Below, in pieces: positions 8,273 through 15,134 of a stretch of DNA of 64,000 bases. Each line of letters begins with the position of its first letter. Positions within the stretch are counted from its first letter, which is position 1. The DNA lies in assembly GCA_038210595.1 (NCBI GenBank), contig JBBQWN010000010.1, positions 23,998-87,997 on the forward strand, read 5' to 3'. The position numbers and the translations under genes were made by a program. Below the pieces are notes generated by a model. The model did no database searches. It saw only the letters and a program-made list of their open reading frames with translations, and was not told where the DNA came from. Source of the stretch: Glacieibacterium sp038210595 (GTDB taxonomy: Bacteria > Pseudomonadota > Alphaproteobacteria > Sphingomonadales > Sphingomonadaceae).

Positions 8273-9493
8273 ATGGATTATGAAGCCCTATTCCAGGCGG
8301 AACTCGACGGTCTGAAGACCGAAGGCCGCTACCGTATTTTCGCCGAGCTCGAGCGCAAGGCCGGGAACTTCCCGCAGGCCAAGCGCTATGACGGCGACGG
8401 CACCCAGGACGTCACCGTGTGGTGCTCGAACGACTATCTTGGCATGGGCCAACACCCGGCGGTGCTCGGCGCGATGCACGAGACGCTCGACGCCTGCGGC
8501 GCCGGTGCCGGCGGCACGCGCAACATCAGCGGCACCACCCATGCCCATGTCGTGTTGGAGCGCGAGCTCGCCGACCTGCACGGCAAGGAAGCCGCGCTGC
8601 TGTTCACCTCGGGCTATGTGTCAAACTGGGCGGCGCTGTCGACGCTGGCCGGCAAGCTGCCGAACTGCGTCGTGCTGTCCGACGACGGCAACCACGCCTC
8701 GATGATCGAAGGCATCCGCCACAGCCGCGCCAAATGCCTGCGCTGGCGCCATAACGACGTCGCGCACCTCGACGAGTTGCTGTCCAAGCTGCCCGCCGAC
8801 TGCGCCAAGCTGGTGGCGTTCGAGAGCGTCTATTCGATGGACGGCGACATCGCGCCGATCGAGGCGATTCTCGACGTTTGCGAGAAGCACGGCGCGATGA
8901 GCTACCTCGACGAGGTCCACGCGGTCGGCCTCTACGGTCCGCGCGGCGGCGGCATCGCCGAGCGCGAAGGCCTGATGGACCGGATCACGGTGATCGAGGG
9001 AACGCTCGGCAAGGCGTTCGGCGTGATGGGCGGCTATATCGCCGGCAGCCACGCGATGTGCGACTTCGTGCGCAGCTTCGCCAGCGGCTTCATCTTCACC
9101 ACCGCTCTGCCGCCGGCGCTCGCGGCTGGTGCGACCGCGAGCATCCAGCACCTCAAGGCCTCGACCGCCGAGCGCGAGGCGCATCAGGAGCGCGTCGCCA
9201 AGGTTCGCCGCCGCCTGAACGCCATCGGCATTCCGATGATGGACAACCCCAGCCACATCATCCCGGTGATGGTCGGCGACCCGCACCACTGCAAGATGAT
9301 CAGCGACTGGCTGCTCGACACCCACGGCATCTATGTCCAACCGATCAACTACCCGACGGTGCCCAAGGGCACCGAGCGGCTGCGCATCACGCCGTCGCCG
9401 GTGCACACCGACGACGATGTCGAAAAGCTCGTGTCGGCGCTGAGCGAGATCTGGAGCCAGTGCGCGCTGGCGCGGGTGGCGGAAGCCGCATAG
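8273..9493 (+). CDS. hemA: 5-aminolevulinate synthase
   Basis: This PLP enzyme (406 aa) condenses glycine and succinyl-CoA to 5-aminolevulinate by the C4 (Shemin) pathway, feeding both haem and bacteriochlorophyll. The PLP lysine is K247 in EGTLGKAFGVMGGY, and the substrate-side motif CSNDYLGMG is at 51-59. ATG 8273 was chosen over an in-frame GTG at 8267, because the ribosome site GGGGGAG (8261-8267) overlaps the GTG but stands 5 nt from the ATG. It closes the photosynthesis cluster. Converging hairpins follow. Confidence 0.97.
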   Translation: MDYEALFQAELDGLKTEGRYRIFAELERKAGNFPQAKRYDGDGTQDVTVWCSNDYLGMGQHPAVLGAMHETLDACGAGAGGTRNISGTTHAHVVLERELADLHGKEAALLFTSGYVSNWAALSTLAGKLPNCVVLSDDGNHASMIEGIRHSRAKCLRWRHNDVAHLDELLSKLPADCAKLVAFESVYSMDGDIAPIEAILDVCEKHGAMSYLDEVHAVGLYGPRGGGIAEREGLMDRITVIEGTLGKAFGVMGGYIAGSHAMCDFVRSFASGFIFTTALPPALAAGATASIQHLKASTAEREAHQERVAKVRRRLNAIGIPMMDNPSHIIPVMVGDPHHCKMISDWLLDTHGIYVQPINYPTVPKGTERLRITPSPVHTDDDVEKLVSALSEIWSQCALARVAEAA

Positions 9494-9503
9494 CGGCCGG
9501 GGG

Positions 9504-9542
9504 CCAAGACGGGGAACGCCTCTTCGGCGTTCGCCGCCTTGG
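9504..9542 (+). terminator. Long imperfect hairpin after hemA
   Basis: Arms 9504-9520 and 9526-9542 pair over 17 positions with two mismatches around a 5-nt loop (tcttc); the inner seven pairs (gaacgcc/ggcgttc) are perfect. There is no clear U-tract, so termination would be weak or factor-assisted. It begins 10 nt past the hemA stop. Confidence 0.5.
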
Positions 9543-9569
9543 ACACGGACTCGCTAAAGGCCGGCCGGC

Positions 9570-9664
9570 GGGTCGGCGGTTTATCCCGCCGAACCCGTCC
9601 GACGGCGCGGCTTTGCCGCGACGCTTTTCAATTTAGGTAAGCAAGGGCCGCGGCAAAGCCGCGC
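9570..9664. repeat. Inverted-repeat cluster between hemA and the psp operon
   Basis: This gene-free stretch holds a hairpin at 9570-9596 (arms gggt-cggcgg and ccgccg-a-accc) and two 16-bp elements, 9605-9620 and 9649-9664. The two elements are exact reverse complements of each other, and each is also a small hairpin of the gcggc-ttt-gccgc type. Between them lies an AT-richer spacer. Further dyads occur at 9680-9700 (caagcgg/ccgcttg) and 9743-9761 (aagcgaa/ttcgctt). The arrangement fits a bidirectional terminator between convergent operons or a repetitive extragenic element. Confidence 0.55.
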
Positions 9665-9784
9665 CTGCGTCGGTCGGGTCAAGCGGCGAAGGCCCGCTTG
9701 CCCGCCTGCCGGCTTTGCGCGAGTCCGCGCGCTGCTCACCGAAAGCGAAGGGCGTTCGCTTCGCTGCGCTCGGCCGCGCTGCAG

Positions 9785-10018
9785 CTACAGCTCCACCCCG
9801 GCCGCGATCGCCTCGAGCTTCTTGATCCGCTCCTTCATGTCGGCGAGGTCGATCCGCGCGCCGACGGCCGGATAGTCACCGCCGCTCCGGCCCTGGTCGG
9901 CGCGGTGGAGCTGCAACTGTAGCCAGCCCTTCCAGCTCCACGCCGCGACCGTGGCGACCATCGCGAGCGCGATCAGCCCGGCGGCGGAGAGGACGACGAG
10001 CGAGTCGATCGGTGGCAT
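9785..10018 (-). CDS. Small membrane protein, last gene of the psp operon (PspB-like)
   Basis: The 77-aa product has an N-terminal transmembrane helix (about residues 7-29), a basic juxtamembrane stretch and a short amphipathic helix ending MKERIKKLEAI, which resembles the start of the tail shared by its neighbours and the end of PspB. The second half of that tail is missing. A GGAGG site lies 8 nt before the ATG. It is 20 nt after the preceding gene and is the sixth small membrane protein downstream of pspC. Function is unknown; membrane-stress association is inferred from the operon. Confidence 0.7.
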   Translation of the reverse strand: MPPIDSLVVLSAAGLIALAMVATVAAWSWKGWLQLQLHRADQGRSGGDYPAVGARIDLADMKERIKKLEAIAAGVEL

Positions 10019-10038
10019 GGCACGAACCTCCTTGTCCG

Positions 10039-10326
10039 TTAGCGTTTGGTGTCGTCGAGCGCGTCGATTTCAGCCGACAGGCGCTTGGCGGGATCGGTGG
10101 CGATGCGTTCGAGCACGGCGATGCGCTCGTTCAGACGGGTCACTTCACGCTTCAGCCGGTCGGCCTCGTCGGCGCTTTGTTGGTCGACTACGGGTAGCGC
10201 GTCGCGGTACCGCCGCCGGCTGCGCCGGCTGTCCTGGATGCCGTGGCGGTCGCGGTAGATCCGTCCGACGGTGACGATCAGCACGATCAGCACCACCATC
10301 AGGAAAGGCGAGATTTCTGCGATCAT
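10039..10326 (-). CDS. Small membrane coiled-coil protein of the psp operon
   Basis: This 95-aa protein has a transmembrane helix at about residues 6-24, a strongly basic linker (DSRRSRRRYR), then a coiled coil ending in the shared tail ERIAVLERIATDPAKRLS followed by an EIDAL ending. It is a paralogue of the two proteins encoded just upstream, which have the same tail. A GGAGACC ribosome site precedes the ATG. Gaps to both neighbours are about 20 nt. No enzymatic motif is visible. Confidence 0.8.
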   Translation of the reverse strand: MIAEISPFLMVVLIVLIVTVGRIYRDRHGIQDSRRSRRRYRDALPVVDQQSADEADRLKREVTRLNERIAVLERIATDPAKRLSAEIDALDDTKR

Positions 10327-10347
10327 CTTGGTCTCCAGGTGCGCAGA

Positions 10348-10647
10348 TCAGCCGTGCTCGGCGATGCGCAGGTTGTCGATTTCGGTACTCAGCCGCTTGG
10401 CGGGGTCGGTCGCCAGCCGTTCGAGGACGGCGACGCGCTCCTCGACGCGGCTCAGCTTGCCGCGCAGCGCCTCGTTCTCGGCCTCCAGCAGCTCGACTTC
10501 ACGCGTGCCGAGCGGGTGAACCATCTTGCCGCCCCACTCGTTCTCCACCGGATAACCGTGACGAGCGCGAATCGCGGTGGTGATGATCCATCCGATCGTG
10601 CTGATGGCGATGATGGCTAGAACGAACATCGGTGAATACCAGGACAT
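10348..10647 (-). CDS. Small membrane coiled-coil protein of the psp operon, duplicate of the next upstream gene
   Basis: A 99-aa protein with one N-terminal helix (about residues 6-26), the block RARHGYPVENEWGGKMVHP, a long heptad-type helix and the tail VAVLERLATDPAKRLS. The block with GYP, WG and VHP in the same order also occurs in the 107-aa neighbour at 10670-10993, so the two are tandem duplicates. ATG 10647 was chosen over a longer upstream frame because a CGGAG site lies 9 nt before it and the helix then starts at the N-terminus. Confidence 0.82.
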   Translation of the reverse strand: MSWYSPMFVLAIIAISTIGWIITTAIRARHGYPVENEWGGKMVHPLGTREVELLEAENEALRGKLSRVEERVAVLERLATDPAKRLSTEIDNLRIAEHG

Positions 10648-10669
10648 TGGGTTGGCTCCGGTGGGCGGG

Positions 10670-10993
10670 TCAGTTGACGCGCAATTGTTCGATCGAGTCC
10701 GACAGGCGCTTGCCGCTGTCGGTGGCGAGCCGTTCGAGCACCGCCAGCCGGTCCTTGACCCCGGCGAGCTCGGCGCGGAGCTGGGCATTCTCCTGCCCGA
10801 TCAGCTTGATCCGCTCCTTGTCCGCGTTCGTCGTGATCGGGTGGACCGCCTGGCCCCAGCTGCCGTCGAGTGGATAGCCGTTCTTGATGCGCATCCAGGT
10901 GGTGATCACCCAGCCGCCGATGCCGGCGATGATCGCGGTACTGGCGACCGGCGCGGCGACCCGGATGAATTCGAGCTTGTCGGGTTCGAACAT
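10670..10993 (-). CDS. Small membrane coiled-coil protein of the psp operon, tandem paralogue
   Basis: The 107-aa product has a transmembrane helix at about residues 14-34, then MRIKNGYPLDGSWG and VHP, matching the downstream gene. A predicted coiled coil ends in DRLAVLERLATDSGKRLS and a QLRVN terminus. Topology is probably N-out or N-in with a cytoplasmic coiled coil, as in PspB; this is inference. It is separated from its neighbours by 22 and 11 nt. GAGGGG precedes the ATG. Confidence 0.82.
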   Translation of the reverse strand: MFEPDKLEFIRVAAPVASTAIIAGIGGWVITTWMRIKNGYPLDGSWGQAVHPITTNADKERIKLIGQENAQLRAELAGVKDRLAVLERLATDSGKRLSDSIEQLRVN

Positions 10994-11004
10994 GGTGTGA
11001 CCCC

Positions 11005-11301
11005 TCAGTTGAGCTTGGACGGCGGCAGCGCGGCAGGTCCGCGCAACGCCTCGATCTCGTCGGCGAGCTGCGCGCCCCGGTCGGTGACGATGCGGTTGAG
11101 CGTCGCGACATGCGCCTCCAGCCGTTCGATCTTGGCGGCGTATTGAGCCGCCTGCTCGCCAGCGGTCGTGGCGGCGAGTTCCAGCTGGCGCTCCTTGAGG
11201 TCGGCCCAGCGCTTGAAGATCTTGGTGGCGATGCCACCGCTGATCGCGATAACCGGGATCGAGATGCCGATGAAGGCGAAGATGTTGCCGGCGTCAGACA
11301 T
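11005..11301 (-). CDS. Small membrane coiled-coil protein of the psp operon
   Basis: A 98-aa protein with a hydrophobic helix at about residues 6-27, then a basic and acidic helix (KRWADLKERQLELAA) and the tail HVATLNRIVTDRGAQLADE ending in EIEALRG plus a proline-rich extension. The tail aligns position by position with the other small proteins. ATG 11301 has AGGAG 7 nt upstream, and a longer upstream in-frame extension lacks support. No function is known outside this context. Confidence 0.8.
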   Translation of the reverse strand: MSDAGNIFAFIGISIPVIAISGGIATKIFKRWADLKERQLELAATTAGEQAAQYAAKIERLEAHVATLNRIVTDRGAQLADEIEALRGPAALPPSKLN

Positions 11302-11311
11302 GATGGTTCTC

Positions 11312-11635
11312 CTAGCGCAGCGCGTCGATGTCGCGCTCGACCCGAGCGCCAGGGGCAGTGACGATCCGCTCCAGCGTCGCGGTGCGGCGGGCGAGCGCTG
11401 CAACTTCGCTTTCAAAGCGGTCGGGCGCGGCGGGCGGCGCGGCGATGTCGGCGAGGCGGGCCCGGCGCTTTCGCTGGGCAAGCCAGAACACGCCCGCCCC
11501 GACGAACAGTCCCGCGGTAAACGCTCCGCCGTCGAAATCCTGGTGATGATGGACCGGGAAGACGGTGGCATCGCCAGTGCTGCTCGTGCTGACCGAGTCG
11601 CCGTCGGCCGTGATGGTGATGGTCTTGCCGGACAT
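11312..11635 (-). CDS. Small membrane protein of the psp operon with the shared tail
   Basis: The 107-aa product begins with a threonine- and serine-rich hydrophilic segment and a histidine cluster (VHHHQDFDGG). A short helix follows (about residues 37-52, AFTAGLFVGAGVFWLA), then a basic stop-transfer QRKRRAR and the tail TATLERIVTAPGARVERD ending IDALR. The N-terminus differs from all its paralogues, so only the tail is shared. It lies 22 nt after pspC. GGGGGGA precedes the ATG. Confidence 0.78.
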   Translation of the reverse strand: MSGKTITITADGDSVSTSSTGDATVFPVHHHQDFDGGAFTAGLFVGAGVFWLAQRKRRARLADIAAPPAAPDRFESEVAALARRTATLERIVTAPGARVERDIDALR

Positions 11636-11657
11636 TTTGGTTCCCCCCGATCAGCGA

Positions 11658-12035
11658 CTAGCGCAGCGCGTCGATTTCGCGGTCGAGACGGCTGTTGGAC
11701 GAGGTCATATAGGCCTCGATATCCTGCAGCCGCCGGTCGACGTCGCGGTACATGGAGCGGGTGTCGCGGATGGTGCGCTTGGGCGAGGTGCGCAGCGTCG
11801 CGTAGAACTTCTGCTCTTCGGGATCGTCGTTGTAGAGCGCGTCCGGCTTGCGGTCAGCGACCCAGGCGGCGACGAAGTACATGAAGAACACCGGCGGGAA
11901 CATGAAGCACATGATCGCCACGAAACCCAGGCGAACCCACAGCACGTCGACTCCGAAATAGTCAGCGATTCCGGCGAGCACGCCCATGAACTTGCCGTTG
12001 CGTTTGTCGAGGTAGTATTTGGTACGGACCGACAT
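11658..12035 (-). CDS. pspC: Phage shock protein C
   Basis: PspC (125 aa) is the integral membrane partner of PspB that recruits PspA to the membrane under envelope stress. The PspC domain begins at the N-terminus (KYYLDKRNGKFMGVLAGIADYFGVD) and contains two hydrophobic segments (residues about 36-66). A long C-terminal extension ends MYRDVDRRLQDIEAYM followed by SRLDREIDALR, resembling the tail of the small proteins encoded after it. ATG 12035 was chosen over GTG 12044 because GGAG lies 8 nt ahead of the ATG. Confidence 0.92.
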   Translation of the reverse strand: MSVRTKYYLDKRNGKFMGVLAGIADYFGVDVLWVRLGFVAIMCFMFPPVFFMYFVAAWVADRKPDALYNDDPEEQKFYATLRTSPKRTIRDTRSMYRDVDRRLQDIEAYMTSSNSRLDREIDALR

Positions 12036-12058
12036 CGAGGTCACTCCAGCAAAGTTGG

Positions 12059-12352
12059 TTAGCGGCGCGCGATCGGAGTAACCCGGTCGCCATGGTCGTC
12101 GAGCGACTTGGTCCGCTGGTGCGGCAGCGCGCTCTCCTTCCAGTTGGGGTTGTCGGCGGCGATGATGCGCTCGATCGATTCGAGCCGGGCATCAAGACGC
12201 CGCGCCGAGGTGTAGAGATCATCGAGCAGCTGCTCGTCCTGCTCCGAGATGCCCTTGGCGGCCCGGAACTTCGACGAATAGTGCAGGAACAGCCATGGCA
12301 GCGCGACGAACAGGAAGCCGCAGATAAAAACGGCGGTCAGGTCGATATCCAT
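12059..12352 (-). CDS. pspB: Phage shock protein B
   Basis: The 97-aa PspB has an N-terminal helix (residues about 7-24) ending in the family motif LHYSSKFR. An amphipathic helix follows, with LYTSARRLDARLESIERI and the conserved ADNPNWKES end. E. coli PspB is 74 aa, and this one has about 25 extra C-terminal residues. It acts with PspC to sense inner-membrane stress and bind PspA. It starts 4 nt after the pspA stop with GAGG directly before the ATG. Confidence 0.92.
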   Translation of the reverse strand: MDIDLTAVFICGFLFVALPWLFLHYSSKFRAAKGISEQDEQLLDDLYTSARRLDARLESIERIIAADNPNWKESALPHQRTKSLDDHGDRVTPIARR

Positions 12353-12356
12353 GGCC

Positions 12357-13028
12357 TCAGCCCTCCGTCTTGCCGAGGCGCGCCTTCATAGCGGCAAGCT
12401 CGGCGGAGATCGCGTCGTTCTGGCGCAGGTCGTTGAACTCATCGTCGAGGCTGCGGCCCGGGCCGCCGAGGCTCAGCGCATCGGCATGGCCTTCAGCCAT
12501 GTCGGCGCGGCGCTCGATGATCTCGAACTTGGCGAAGGCGTCCTCGATGCGCGGGCCCTTGTACATCGACCGCATCTTGGAACGCTGGGTGGCGCTCTCG
12601 ATCCGGCTGATCACGGCATTCTGGCGCTGACGCGCCTCGCGCAGCTTGGTCTCCAGCTTCGCGATGTCGATCTCGTTCGCCGACAGGCTCTCGTCGAGCG
12701 CGGCGATGTCGAGCGCGGTCGCGTCGGCGAAGGCCTTCGCCTTGGACTTTTCGACCAAAGCGGCGGTCGCCAGGTCCTCGCGGCCCTTGGACAGGGCCAG
12801 CTCGGCCTTCTCCGACCAGCTCGCCTGCGCCGCTTCGGCGCGGACGACGGCACGCCGCATTTCCTTCTGGTCGGCGATGGTGCGGGCGGCGCCGGCACGG
12901 ACTTCGACCAGTGTCTCTTCCATCTCCATGATGATCATCCGGATCATCTTTGCCGGGTCTTCCGCCTTGTCGAGCAGGTCGGTCATGTTGGCGGCGATGA
13001 TGTCGCGGGTGCGGCTGAAAATGCCCAT
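12357..13028 (-). CDS. pspA: Phage shock protein A
   Basis: PspA (223 aa) is the ESCRT-III-like peripheral protein that both inhibits PspF and oligomerises on damaged inner membrane to limit proton leak. The N-terminal amphipathic helix MGIFSRTRDIIAANM and the KAEDPAKMIRMIIMEMEE motif are typical. A long coiled coil spans about residues 25-190. ATG 13028 gives the family N-terminus and has AGGAG at 9 nt; ATG 13034 two codons earlier is too close to that site. It is the second gene after the sigma-54 promoter. Confidence 0.96.
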   Translation of the reverse strand: MGIFSRTRDIIAANMTDLLDKAEDPAKMIRMIIMEMEETLVEVRAGAARTIADQKEMRRAVVRAEAAQASWSEKAELALSKGREDLATAALVEKSKAKAFADATALDIAALDESLSANEIDIAKLETKLREARQRQNAVISRIESATQRSKMRSMYKGPRIEDAFAKFEIIERRADMAEGHADALSLGGPGRSLDDEFNDLRQNDAISAELAAMKARLGKTEG

Positions 13029-13110
13029 CGGCATGAACTCCTGGAGACTGAAGGGGGTGGCCGGAACGGTAGGGGTGACCGTTCCGGCCAGGCGACGCAA
13101 GGCCGGTGGG

Positions 13111-13251
13111 TTAGGCACTCTGCGTCGCGACCTGGGGAAGACTGTTGGTCAGCGCCGGGGCGACCGTGACGGTCAGCAGGCCGAGGCTGAGCAGGGCGGC
13201 ACCGGCGACACCGATGACGGTGCGGGCGGCGGTGTTGTAAAGGTTGGTCAT
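13111..13251 (-). CDS. 46-aa signal-peptide or membrane peptide, first gene of the psp operon
   Basis: A 46-residue product starting at ATG 13251 (AGGAGAAGG upstream) with a basic N-terminus (NTAARTVIG), a hydrophobic stretch (about residues 12-33) and an APALTNSLPQ segment that could include a signal-peptidase site. It is the first frame after the sigma-54 promoter, 82 nt before pspA, so it should be strongly induced with the operon. No homologue is recognised. It may be a small exported or membrane peptide. Confidence 0.65.
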   Translation of the reverse strand: MTNLYNTAARTVIGVAGAALLSLGLLTVTVAPALTNSLPQVATQSA

Positions 13252-13312
13252 GGGGTCCTTCTCCTGTTTCATTTGCGGAAACCGGATGGTCCGGCTCCCC
13301 ATGCCAACTGCA

Positions 13313-13330
13313 TTGCACAAGCCGTGCCAA
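13313..13330 (-). promoter_or_regulatory. Sigma-54 (-24/-12) promoter of the psp operon
   Basis: Read on the minus strand, the element is TTGGCACGGCTTGTGCAA. The -24 GG (13328-13327) and -12 GC (13316-13315) are separated by exactly 10 nt, matching the consensus TGGCACN5TTGCA. It points at the psp operon, with a predicted start about 12 nt past the GC and a 50-nt leader before the first ATG. The divergent neighbour encodes PspF, the expected activator. Confidence 0.85.
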
Positions 13331-13339
13331 GTGCCGGTC

Positions 13340-13351
13340 GGGTTCTAACCC
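13340..13351. promoter_or_regulatory. Palindrome upstream of the sigma-54 promoter
   Basis: The element gggtt-ct-aaccc is a perfect 5-bp dyad with a 2-nt spacer, lying in the psp/pspF divergent region about 12 nt upstream of the -24 element. It could be part of a PspF site or of pspF autoregulation. Its distance from the promoter is shorter than the usual enhancer spacing, so the role is uncertain. Confidence 0.3.
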
Positions 13352-13440
13352 TATGTAATTGCTTGGATTGATTGAAGGAGGCATGGCCGTAACTACCCAG
13401 CCATTGCGGAGAGTTGGCAAAATATCCTAAGTCATGGGCC

Positions 13441-14475
13441 ATGCAGTCGCCCGCGACCCTCGTCGGTCAGTCGTCGTCGTTCCTCGACGCGGTCGAGCAG
13501 GCGTCGGCGGCGGCCGCGCTCAACCGCCCGGTGCTGGTCATCGGCGAACGCGGCACCGGCAAGGAACTCATCGCCGAGCGGTTGCACCGTCTCAGTCCGC
13601 GCTGGGGCGGGCCGTTGGTCGCGCTCAATTGCGCGGCGCTGCCCGAGAACCTGATCGATGCCGAGCTGTTCGGCTATGAAGCCGGCGCTTTCACCGGCGC
13701 GACACGGGCGCGGGCCGGGCGCTTCGAAGATGCCGACGGTGGGACGCTATTCCTTGACGAAATCGCGACGCTGAGCCCAGCGGCGCAGGAGCGGCTGCTG
13801 CGCGTCGTCGAATATGGCGAACTGACCCGCCTCGGTTCCAACCGTCCGGTGCGGGTCGACGTCCGTGTCGTCGGCGCAACCAATGAGGATCTGCCGGCGC
13901 TGGCGGCGGCGCACCGATTTCGCGCCGACCTGCTCGACCGGCTCAGTTTCGAGGTCGTTACGCTGCCGCCGATGAGGGAGCGCCAGGATGATATCCCGCT
14001 GCTCGCCAATCATTTCGCCCGGCGCATGGCCGTTGAGCTCGGCTGGAGCGGCTTTCCGGGTTTTACCCGCAGCGCCGAGGCCGCCCTGCTGGCGCATCCC
14101 TGGCCGGGCAACGTCCGCGAGTTGAAGAACGTCGTCGAGCGTTCGCTCTACCGCTGGGGCGAGGCGGAGCAGCCGGTCGGTCATATCGTCTTCGATGCGT
14201 TCGATTCGCCGTGGCGACCCGGCACGCGGCCACTGGACGTGGCACCAGCGGTCGCGATGCCGGCGGCCGCCGCACCGCCGCTCGCCGCCGACCCGACGCA
14301 TTGCAATGATTTCCGCGCCGCCGTGGCAAACCACGAACGCCAATTGCTGGAAGCCGCGCTCAATCGCTGCCGCCACAACCAGCGCGCGACCGCCGCGGCG
14401 CTGGCGTTGACCTATGATCAGCTGCGCCATGCGCTGAAGCGCCACAATCTGCTGGCGAACGGCGACGCCGGCTGA
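13441..14475 (+). CDS. pspF: Phage shock operon transcriptional activator PspF
   Basis: The 344-aa sigma-54-dependent AAA+ activator has no N-terminal receiver domain, as expected for PspF, which is held inactive by PspA. Walker A GERGTGKE is at 35-42, the sigma-54-contacting GAFTGA loop at 82-87, and Walker B GTLFLDE at 101-107. A Fis-type helix-turn-helix closes the protein (RATAAALALTYDQLRHALKRH). ATG 13441 matches the family N-terminus; a TTG at 13414 is in frame, but the purine tract directly abuts it. The gene is divergent from the operon it should control. Confidence 0.94.
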   Translation: MQSPATLVGQSSSFLDAVEQASAAAALNRPVLVIGERGTGKELIAERLHRLSPRWGGPLVALNCAALPENLIDAELFGYEAGAFTGATRARAGRFEDADGGTLFLDEIATLSPAAQERLLRVVEYGELTRLGSNRPVRVDVRVVGATNEDLPALAAAHRFRADLLDRLSFEVVTLPPMRERQDDIPLLANHFARRMAVELGWSGFPGFTRSAEAALLAHPWPGNVRELKNVVERSLYRWGEAEQPVGHIVFDAFDSPWRPGTRPLDVAPAVAMPAAAAPPLAADPTHCNDFRAAVANHERQLLEAALNRCRHNQRATAAALALTYDQLRHALKRHNLLANGDAG

Positions 14476-14519
14476 CGCCCCTGTGCGTTGGGGTACCGAG
14501 AAGCCAAGGAGTTTGCCCC

Positions 14520-15134
14520 ATGACCGTCTTCACGTTGCCGCCGCTGCCCTATGCCGACGATGCGCTCGAGCCCGCAATGTCGGCGCGGACGCTGCAGTTC
14601 CACCACGGCAAGCACCATAAGGCCTATGTCGAAAAGGCCAACGCGCTGATCGTAGGCTCCGCCTATGAGCGCTTGGCGCCGGCAGATATCATCCGCAAGG
14701 CGAAGGCTGACGGCGACACTAAGGTCTTCAACCAGGCCGCGCAGGCGTGGAACCATGAGTTCCTGTGGAACAGCTTCGCAGCCGACGGCGGCGGAGCGCC
14801 GGCCGGTGCGCTGAAGGCGGCACTCGACCGCGATCTCGGTGGCCTAGAAGGTTTCGGCGCGGCCTTTACCAAGGCGGCGACCGAGCATTTTGCCAGTGGC
14901 TGGGCGTGGCTGGTCCGCGACGGTGAAGCGCTCAAGATCATCACCACACACGATGCCGACAATGCCCTGACCCACGGTGTGACGCCGTTGCTGGTACTCG
15001 ACCTGTGGGAGCACGCTTATTATCTCGACTATCAGAACGCGCGGCCGGAGTTCGTCGAGGCGTTTCTCGGCAAGCTGATTAACTGGGAATTCGCTGCGGC
15101 TAATTACGGTGAGGGTGAGCGTCTGGCCGCTTAG
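14520..15134 (+). CDS. sodB: Superoxide dismutase, Fe type
   Basis: This 204-aa enzyme converts superoxide to O2 and H2O2. The four metal ligands are H28 (FHHGKHH), H79 (WNHEF), D161 and H165 (DLWEHAYYLDYQN). The active-site glutamine comes from the N-terminal half (QAW at about 75), which points to the iron form rather than manganese. AAGGAG precedes the ATG. It is separated from pspF by 44 nt and may share its transcript. Its stop overlaps the convergent argB stop in a 4-nt ttag. Confidence 0.95.
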   Translation: MTVFTLPPLPYADDALEPAMSARTLQFHHGKHHKAYVEKANALIVGSAYERLAPADIIRKAKADGDTKVFNQAAQAWNHEFLWNSFAADGGGAPAGALKAALDRDLGGLEGFGAAFTKAATEHFASGWAWLVRDGEALKIITTHDADNALTHGVTPLLVLDLWEHAYYLDYQNARPEFVEAFLGKLINWEFAAANYGEGERLAA

